Source: Candidatus Methanofilum arcanum
GTDB taxonomy: Archaea > Halobacteriota > Methanomicrobia > Methanomicrobiales > Methanospirillaceae
Reading direction: 5' to 3'
Length of the DNA stretch: 9,352 nucleotides
Assembly: GCA_031285085.1 (NCBI GenBank)
Contig: JAITWW010000084.1
Coordinates: 1-9,352 of the forward strand
A model generated the notes under the pieces. The model saw nothing but the letters and a program-made list of their open reading frames with translations. It had not been told where the DNA came from and did not search any database. A program made the position numbers and the translations under genes. Below, in pieces: positions 6,754 through 9,352 of the stretch; position 1 is the stretch's first letter; every line of letters starts with the position of its first letter.

Positions 6754-7385
6754 GATTTATTGATCCTCTCTTGATCCTTTGCATCTGATACTAGAAAGCT
6801 CGAAGCTGTTACCAGAGACTGCATGTGATGCTTGGGAAAGAGCCCTGAGACATCAATCTTAAGATCCATCAGGCGGCTGTGGATCTCACGTTCATAATCT
6901 CCGTTTTCAATTGTTCCGGTCTCACCATAGGTAACGGTTAAGTACCGACTGCAAAGATACTCAATGGCTGGCTTTGGAAACCCAAGAAGGGGTCGCACAT
7001 AGGTGCATCCATCTCGATCATAGAGCCTGGACACCTCTGATGGAGAAAGCATAGGAACACGATCTCCATGCCTTGTTCCATCTCCAATGACCTTATATTC
7101 TTTTGAAAGGTGTTCAATTGCAGCAAGATGAGCAGCATTGATTGCATGATTAGGATATCCATCAGAAATAATCTGCTGTGTTAGCCGATCTAACACAGCA
7201 CCTCCGATTACTCGGATGTGATGAATAAACCCTAATGCGTCTGCTGCCTCCTTTACTGCTGCAACTGATGCAGCCGGGTCAAAGACAAAGGTATTGAGTT
7301 CTACGGTATAATGCTTGGATAACAGCAGTGCCGCAAGAGAACTGTCTTTTCCGCCTGAAAACAGTACTCCTGCTGTTTGTTTCAT
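6750..7385 (-). CDS. PP-loop ATP pyrophosphatase family protein (COG2117-like)
   Basis: A predicted N-type ATP pyrophosphatase, a fold used to adenylate a substrate, often in tRNA modification; the reaction of this member is not known. The P-loop signature FSGGKDSS lies nine residues in. Other segments are LNTFVFDPAAS, VKEAADALG, the polar IGDGTRHGDRVPMLS region (about 100-114), which resembles the second nucleotide-binding part, and YVRPLLGFPKPAIEYL. No zinc cluster or THUMP domain is present. The family has been annotated as a possible subunit of a tRNA thiouridine enzyme. The ATG at 7385 is chosen; a GTG immediately upstream (7388) would add one residue. It directly follows the PDCD5 homologue and overlaps L39e by four bases. 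That position suggests a translation-linked role, perhaps rRNA or tRNA modification (inference). Confidence 0.85.
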   Translation of the reverse strand: MKQTAGVLFSGGKDSSLAALLLSKHYTVELNTFVFDPAASVAAVKEAADALGFIHHIRVIGGAVLDRLTQQIISDGYPNHAINAAHLAAIEHLSKEYKVIGDGTRHGDRVPMLSPSEVSRLYDRDGCTYVRPLLGFPKPAIEYLCSRYLTVTYGETGTIENGDYEREIHSRLMDLKIDVSGLFPKHHMQSLVTASSFLVSDAKDQERINKS

Positions 7386-7388
7386 CAC

Positions 7389-7718
7389 TCACTTACGGCG
7401 GATGTTTATATCGCGCCGCTCGGGAGTTATCTGCTGTAAGATAGCTTTGAACTGGGTATCAGTGATTTTAGACTGAAGACGCCCGTTTTGGGCGAGTGAG
7501 ATCAGCTGCTGCTCAATCCCACGAGCAAAATCGGGCTTCGTCAGGCGAATAGTATTAAGCCGCTCCCGGGCTTCAGGTTCAAGTATTTGCATGAGAAGCA
7601 TGTGAATCTGTGCGTTCTCCTGCTCCCGCCGTCGTACTTCGTCTTCCTGATAGGCAGCCTGCTGTTGCATCTCTGCCATTTTTTTAGCCCGTATAGCTGC
7701 TAACTCATCTTCTGACAT
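7389..7718 (-). CDS. PDCD5-family DNA-binding protein
   Basis: Archaeal homologue of eukaryotic programmed cell death protein 5 (TFAR19), a small helical protein reported to bind double-stranded DNA; its cellular role in archaea is unsettled. The 109-residue sequence has a charged N-terminal helix (MSEDELAAIRAKKMAEMQQQ), then ILEPEARERLNTIRLTKPDF and a LISLAQNGRLQSKITDTQFK block, the family's core, and a basic C-terminal tail. The ATG at 7718 is well set by a perfect GAGGTGA (7723-7729) four bases before it. It follows S19e by 55 bases and abuts the PP-loop ATPase. The S19e-PDCD5 pairing is widespread in archaea and hints at a ribosome-linked role. Confidence 0.93.
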   Translation of the reverse strand: MSEDELAAIRAKKMAEMQQQAAYQEDEVRRREQENAQIHMLLMQILEPEARERLNTIRLTKPDFARGIEQQLISLAQNGRLQSKITDTQFKAILQQITPERRDINIRRK

Positions 7719-7722
7719 TGCG

Positions 7723-7729
7723 TCACCTC
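7723..7729 (-). promoter_or_regulatory. Ribosome binding site of the PDCD5 homologue
   Basis: The minus strand reads GAGGTGA, fully complementary to the usual archaeal anti-Shine-Dalgarno core, four bases before the ATG at 7718. It is one of the strongest such sites in the window and fixes this start. Confidence 0.8.
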
Positions 7730-7743
7730 AAAGCAATGGTTGT

Positions 7744-7759
7744 GATATCGAAAGATATC
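7744..7759 (-). repeat. Hairpin between S19e and the PDCD5 homologue
   Basis: GATATC occurs twice, four bases apart. As GATATC is its own reverse complement, the RNA can fold into a six-base-pair stem with a four-base loop (UUUC on the minus-strand transcript). It sits in the 55-base gap, just after the S19e stop. It may be an mRNA processing or stabilising element, or chance. Confidence 0.4.
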
Positions 7760-7773
7760 TTTTGTCTATTCAT

Positions 7774-8196
7774 TCAGTTCTGATCTGTGGCAATCGAATG
7801 AGCAATTCCATCAAGGAAGGAAGCCCCTTGCGGGGTAACGCTGCGCCCATCTCTACCATGACGCACATACCCTGCGGCTTCAAGTTGCTGCAGGGATTTG
7901 CGGAGGATTGAACCGCTGCCCTTTACCTTTTTTGATGGTTTTGAGCCTCGGTCTTTTTTTCCTCCATATACTGAACGCATTCTCTCAACACCTACTGGTC
8001 CGTCAACATATATTCGCCGAAGCACAGCTGCTGTACGGACATACCACCAGTCCGGATCTTCCGGAGGCATCTCTTTGTGGGCGCCGGTCTTTGCAAATGC
8101 TGCCCACGCTGGTGGTGTAATCTCTTCTTTTTCTTTCAATTCCGCTGCAACCTTTGGAATGAGCTTGTCAGCAGGAACATCATATACTGTTGTCAT
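7774..8196 (-). CDS. rps19e: Small ribosomal subunit protein S19e
   Basis: Archaeal and eukaryotic small-subunit protein S19e, with a winged-helix fold, needed for maturation of the small subunit in eukaryotes. It has 140 residues. Recognisable parts are the start TTVYDVPADKLI (2-13), PPAWAAFAKTG, the strongly conserved DPDWWYVRTAAVLRRIY, VGVERMRSVYGGKKDRGSKP, and the C-terminal GSILRKSLQQLEAAGYV plus V.PQG. The ATG at 8196 gives the family N terminus; its Shine-Dalgarno is poor. A good TATA box lies about 55-60 bases upstream, so this is the first gene of the cluster. Confidence 0.96.
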   Translation of the reverse strand: MTTVYDVPADKLIPKVAAELKEKEEITPPAWAAFAKTGAHKEMPPEDPDWWYVRTAAVLRRIYVDGPVGVERMRSVYGGKKDRGSKPSKKVKGSGSILRKSLQQLEAAGYVRHGRDGRSVTPQGASFLDGIAHSIATDQN

Positions 8197-8250
8197 CGAT
8201 AATCCACACTCAGTACAAAATACTGGTCTTTACACTTTTGTGAGGATATT

Positions 8251-8259
8251 ATTTATAAA
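8251..8259 (-). promoter_or_regulatory. Promoter of the S19e gene cluster
   Basis: The minus strand reads TTTATAAAT, a near-ideal archaeal TATA box, about 58 bases before the S19e start. Transcription should begin near 8229, leaving a leader of about 33 bases. No other equally good box lies between it and S19e. It is the probable main promoter for the genes down to L20a or beyond. Confidence 0.7.
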
Positions 8260-8322
8260 CTCTGGTTGTTTAGGAGGGACGTACATCTGTTTTCTGGGGT
8301 TTCACAGTACAGCAAACATACC

Positions 8323-8330
8323 AAAAAAAA
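8323..8330 (-). terminator. T8 run after the small upstream ORF
   Basis: A8 on the plus strand gives T8 on the minus strand, 13 bases after the stop of the 68-codon ORF at 8343-8549 and about 65 bases before the S19e TATA box. It is well placed to insulate the two transcription units. Confidence 0.45.
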
Positions 8331-8342
8331 GCACCAGATCTA

Positions 8343-8549
8343 TTACGAACATCTACAAGCAGTATGTCTGGAGATTAAGGAGATTCTAATGGTTTTTGAA
8401 GCGTTCGAAAGAAGGCACATGCCTATGACCACTCCTGAAGTCATATAATTACCTTTGGCATCCTCTTCTCTATCTTGTTCTTCTCGCTGTTCCAGATCAC
8501 TTGAGATACTATGGGAATTATCGTCTTTTGGCTCAGTAAAAGTTTTCAT
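8343..8549 (-). CDS. Possible small leaderless gene or gene remnant, 68 codons
   Basis: I recognise no family with confidence. The first ~35 residues are hydrophilic and acidic (MKTFTEPKDDNSHSISSDLE onwards). They lead into NYMTSGVVIGMCLL (about 36-49), a short hydrophobic Gly/Met stretch like the start of small glycine-zipper membrane proteins. The rest (SNASKTIRISLISRHTACRC) does not continue that pattern, so the gene could be frameshifted or truncated. Supporting a real unit, TATAAGTA (8574-8581) lies about 28 bases before the ATG, the spacing for a leaderless transcript, and a T8 run follows the stop. There is no good Shine-Dalgarno. A pseudogene or chance ORF remains quite possible. Confidence 0.35.
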   Translation of the reverse strand: MKTFTEPKDDNSHSISSDLEQREEQDREEDAKGNYMTSGVVIGMCLLSNASKTIRISLISRHTACRCS

Positions 8550-8573
8550 TTTTCAATCCATCAAATCTTCTGA

Positions 8574-8581
8574 TACTTATA
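8574..8581 (-). promoter_or_regulatory. TATA box before the small ORF
   Basis: The minus strand reads TATAAGTA within ATGTATAAGTATC, centred about 28 bases before the ATG at 8549. Archaeal transcription starts about that distance from the box, so the RNA would begin at or next to the start codon. Confidence 0.4.
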
Positions 8582-8739
8582 CATAGTGGTCTGTCGTATC
8601 TTTTATCACTGTCCTTTTCTGATATAATAATAACTTCCGCCATCTACTGATTCCAGTTAGCCTTCAAAAGTGCAATGAAAACTATTTCACGTTTTTTTGC
8701 AGATTGCTCGATTATTCTATAGATGCTTTAGAAAGATAT

Positions 8740-8783
8740 ACCACATCTTCACCTTTGATGTGGTGGTTCTGCGGTAAGGTGAA
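8740..8783. repeat. Interlocked inverted repeats (pseudoknot or alternative hairpins)
   Basis: ACCACATC (8740-8747) pairs perfectly with GATGTGGT (8757-8764). The loop between them contains TTCACCTT (8748-8755), which pairs perfectly with AAGGTGAA (8776-8783). Two eight-base-pair helices therefore interlock in the pattern of an H-type pseudoknot. With no base between the first two arms, both full helices may not coexist, so alternating hairpins are as likely. It lies about 80 bases before the QueG-like gene but upstream of its best TATA box, so it could instead act as a DNA site. Confidence 0.45.
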
Positions 8784-8819
8784 CGAGCGCAGATAATTTA
8801 TCTTATTATTCTTGTATAA

Positions 8820-8829
8820 TTTATAAATA
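8820..8829 (+). promoter_or_regulatory. Promoter of the QueG-like gene
   Basis: TTTATAAATA within an AT-rich stretch is a near-ideal archaeal TATA box, about 38 bases before the ATG at 8863. Transcription should start near 8850, giving a leader of about 13 bases that contains GGGA close to the start codon. Confidence 0.6.
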
Positions 8830-8862
8830 AATTTGTAATAAATATCGTGAAATGGGAATGAA

Positions 8863-9352
8863 ATGATGATGAAAACCGAGATGAACAGTTTCATTGCAAA
8901 AAAATATGGAATGGATGCAGGAGCGAGTGTAGTTGGTATAGCCGCTTCAAAAGATTTCGATTTAGCGCCAGATGGGTTTAAACCTTCTGATAATTTGGAA
9001 GGTTGCCTCTCTGTGATTGTTTTGGGGGTTCCATTTCCACAAGGATCCTTACAGAATACAGTTGACTATACTGAAACTCGCAAAGCAATGATAGCAAAAA
9101 TGACGAACATGGCAAACATCGTCGCAAAGCAAATAAAAGGGAATGGGTATAAAGCAAAAGCGATAAGCAGCGTAGGGGGTAAATACATAGAAGGAAAGCA
9201 ATATGGCCATATATCACTGAAACATGCGGCTGAATTGGCTGGTCTTGGAGTTATTACTCGAAACTACCTACTTACGAACCCTGAATATGGAAATCTTCTT
9301 TGGTTCAGCGCTGTTCTTACTGATGCAGATCTTCTTCCAGATAAACGAGCAC
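8863..9352 (+). CDS. QueG-like iron-sulfur protein, N-terminal part (runs off window)
   Basis: The 163 visible codons resemble the N-terminal region of the epoxyqueuosine reductase (QueG, COG1600-like) family of cobalamin- and 4Fe-4S-dependent proteins. The strongest match is SLKHAAELAGLGVITRNYLL.NPEYGN followed by F.AVLTDADLLPD (about 118-160). It is preceded by a VIVLGVPFP strand (51-59) and a long helix (70-93). The C-terminal ferredoxin-like cysteine clusters would lie beyond the window, so they cannot be checked. In QueG the G-L-G-x-x-G-K-N signature is usual; here it is GLGVITRN, lacking the Lys. Archaea make archaeosine rather than queuosine by the standard route, so the substrate is probably different. 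Start codons ATG at 8863, 8866, 8869 and 8881 are all in frame; 8863 is five bases after GGGA. It is transcribed away from the ribosomal cluster. Confidence 0.75.
   Translation, partial: MMMKTEMNSFIAKKYGMDAGASVVGIAASKDFDLAPDGFKPSDNLEGCLSVIVLGVPFPQGSLQNTVDYTETRKAMIAKMTNMANIVAKQIKGNGYKAKAISSVGGKYIEGKQYGHISLKHAAELAGLGVITRNYLLTNPEYGNLLWFSAVLTDADLLPDKRA

Larger units (their letters stand above)
8590..8862. other. AT-rich intergenic region without a recognised gene
   Basis: No convincing coding sequence or tRNA was found here. On the plus strand TGAAA (8676-8680) and TTTCA (8685-8689) form a short hairpin followed by T7 (8692-8698), which looks like a terminator, although no plus-strand gene is evident upstream. 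Interlocked inverted repeats lie at 8740-8783, and the promoter for the plus-strand gene lies near 8825. Together with the small ORF and the S19e promoter, this accounts for the 666-base gap between S19e and the next conserved gene. Confidence 0.5.

Noticed and set aside
8266..8448. Plus-strand ORF of 60 codons opposite the small minus-strand ORF
   Set aside because: It starts with TTG, lies across the minus-strand T8 run, and shows no recognisable motif or ribosome site. The TTTATAAA upstream is palindromic and better explained as the S19e promoter.
8712..8894. Minus-strand ORF of 60 codons overlapping the start of the QueG-like gene
   Set aside because: It covers the TATA box and start of a well-supported plus-strand gene, is AT-rich with a low-complexity N-terminal half, and has no ribosome site or family resemblance.
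8978..9217. Minus-strand ORF of 79 codons within the QueG-like gene
   Set aside because: It is antisense to conserved coding sequence, including the SLKHAAELAGLG region, and has no support of its own.
1..9352. CRISPR array, insertion sequence, tRNA or rRNA gene
   Set aside because: No regularly spaced repeats, transposase, terminal inverted repeats or cloverleaf could be found by reading both strands. The repeats seen are short and local.
1674..9352. A novel defence or mobile system
   Set aside because: All sizeable genes belong to known translation, folding, targeting or redox families in a compact conserved order, with no nuclease, integrase, toxin-antitoxin or phage-like gene.

Overview
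The window is from a euryarchaeon, most likely a methanogen of the Methanomicrobiales or a close relative (inference). It carries archaeal or archaeo-eukaryotic proteins only: ribosomal S19e, L39e, L31e and L20a/LX, the PDCD5-like DNA-binding protein, aIF6, prefoldin alpha, SRP54, FtsY, TrmY and a long archaeal FKBP. Promoters look archaeal (TTTATAAAT-type TATA boxes), Shine-Dalgarno sites are GAGGTGA, GGAGGT or GAGGAG, and candidate terminators are runs of T.

Positions 60-8196 hold twelve genes, all on the minus strand. In order of transcription they are S19e, PDCD5 homologue, a PP-loop ATPase, L39e, L31e, aIF6, L20a, prefoldin alpha, ftsY, srp54, trmY and a tandemly duplicated FKBP-type prolyl isomerase. 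The first eight genes are tightly packed: gaps are 0-55 bases, and the PP-loop ATPase and L39e overlap through ATGA. The L39e gene (50 codons) is easy to miss. A 136-base leader with a possible internal promoter precedes ftsY. FtsY and srp54 overlap by one base (TAATG). A run of eight T separates srp54 from trmY, and a 150-base gap with T-rich terminator-like sequence separates trmY from the FKBP gene. The cluster joins ribosome building (S19e, L39e, L31e, L20a, aIF6), nascent-chain folding (prefoldin), co-translational targeting (SRP54 and its receptor FtsY), tRNA modification (TrmY) and a prolyl isomerase/chaperone.

Positions 8197-8862 lack a clearly conserved gene. They hold the S19e promoter, a possible small leaderless minus-strand gene of 68 codons with its own TATA box and T8 run, a plus-strand hairpin followed by T7, and two interlocked inverted repeats that could form a pseudoknot or alternative hairpins. 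From 8863 a plus-strand gene runs off the window end; it is the N-terminal part of a QueG-like iron-sulfur protein family member.

Most of the window is a well-conserved housekeeping locus. The points most worth a second look are the gapless FKBP duplication, the altered G3 motif (DTQGR) in SRP54, the interlocked repeats at 8740-8783, the small leaderless unit beside S19e, and the uncharacterised PP-loop ATPase among ribosomal genes.
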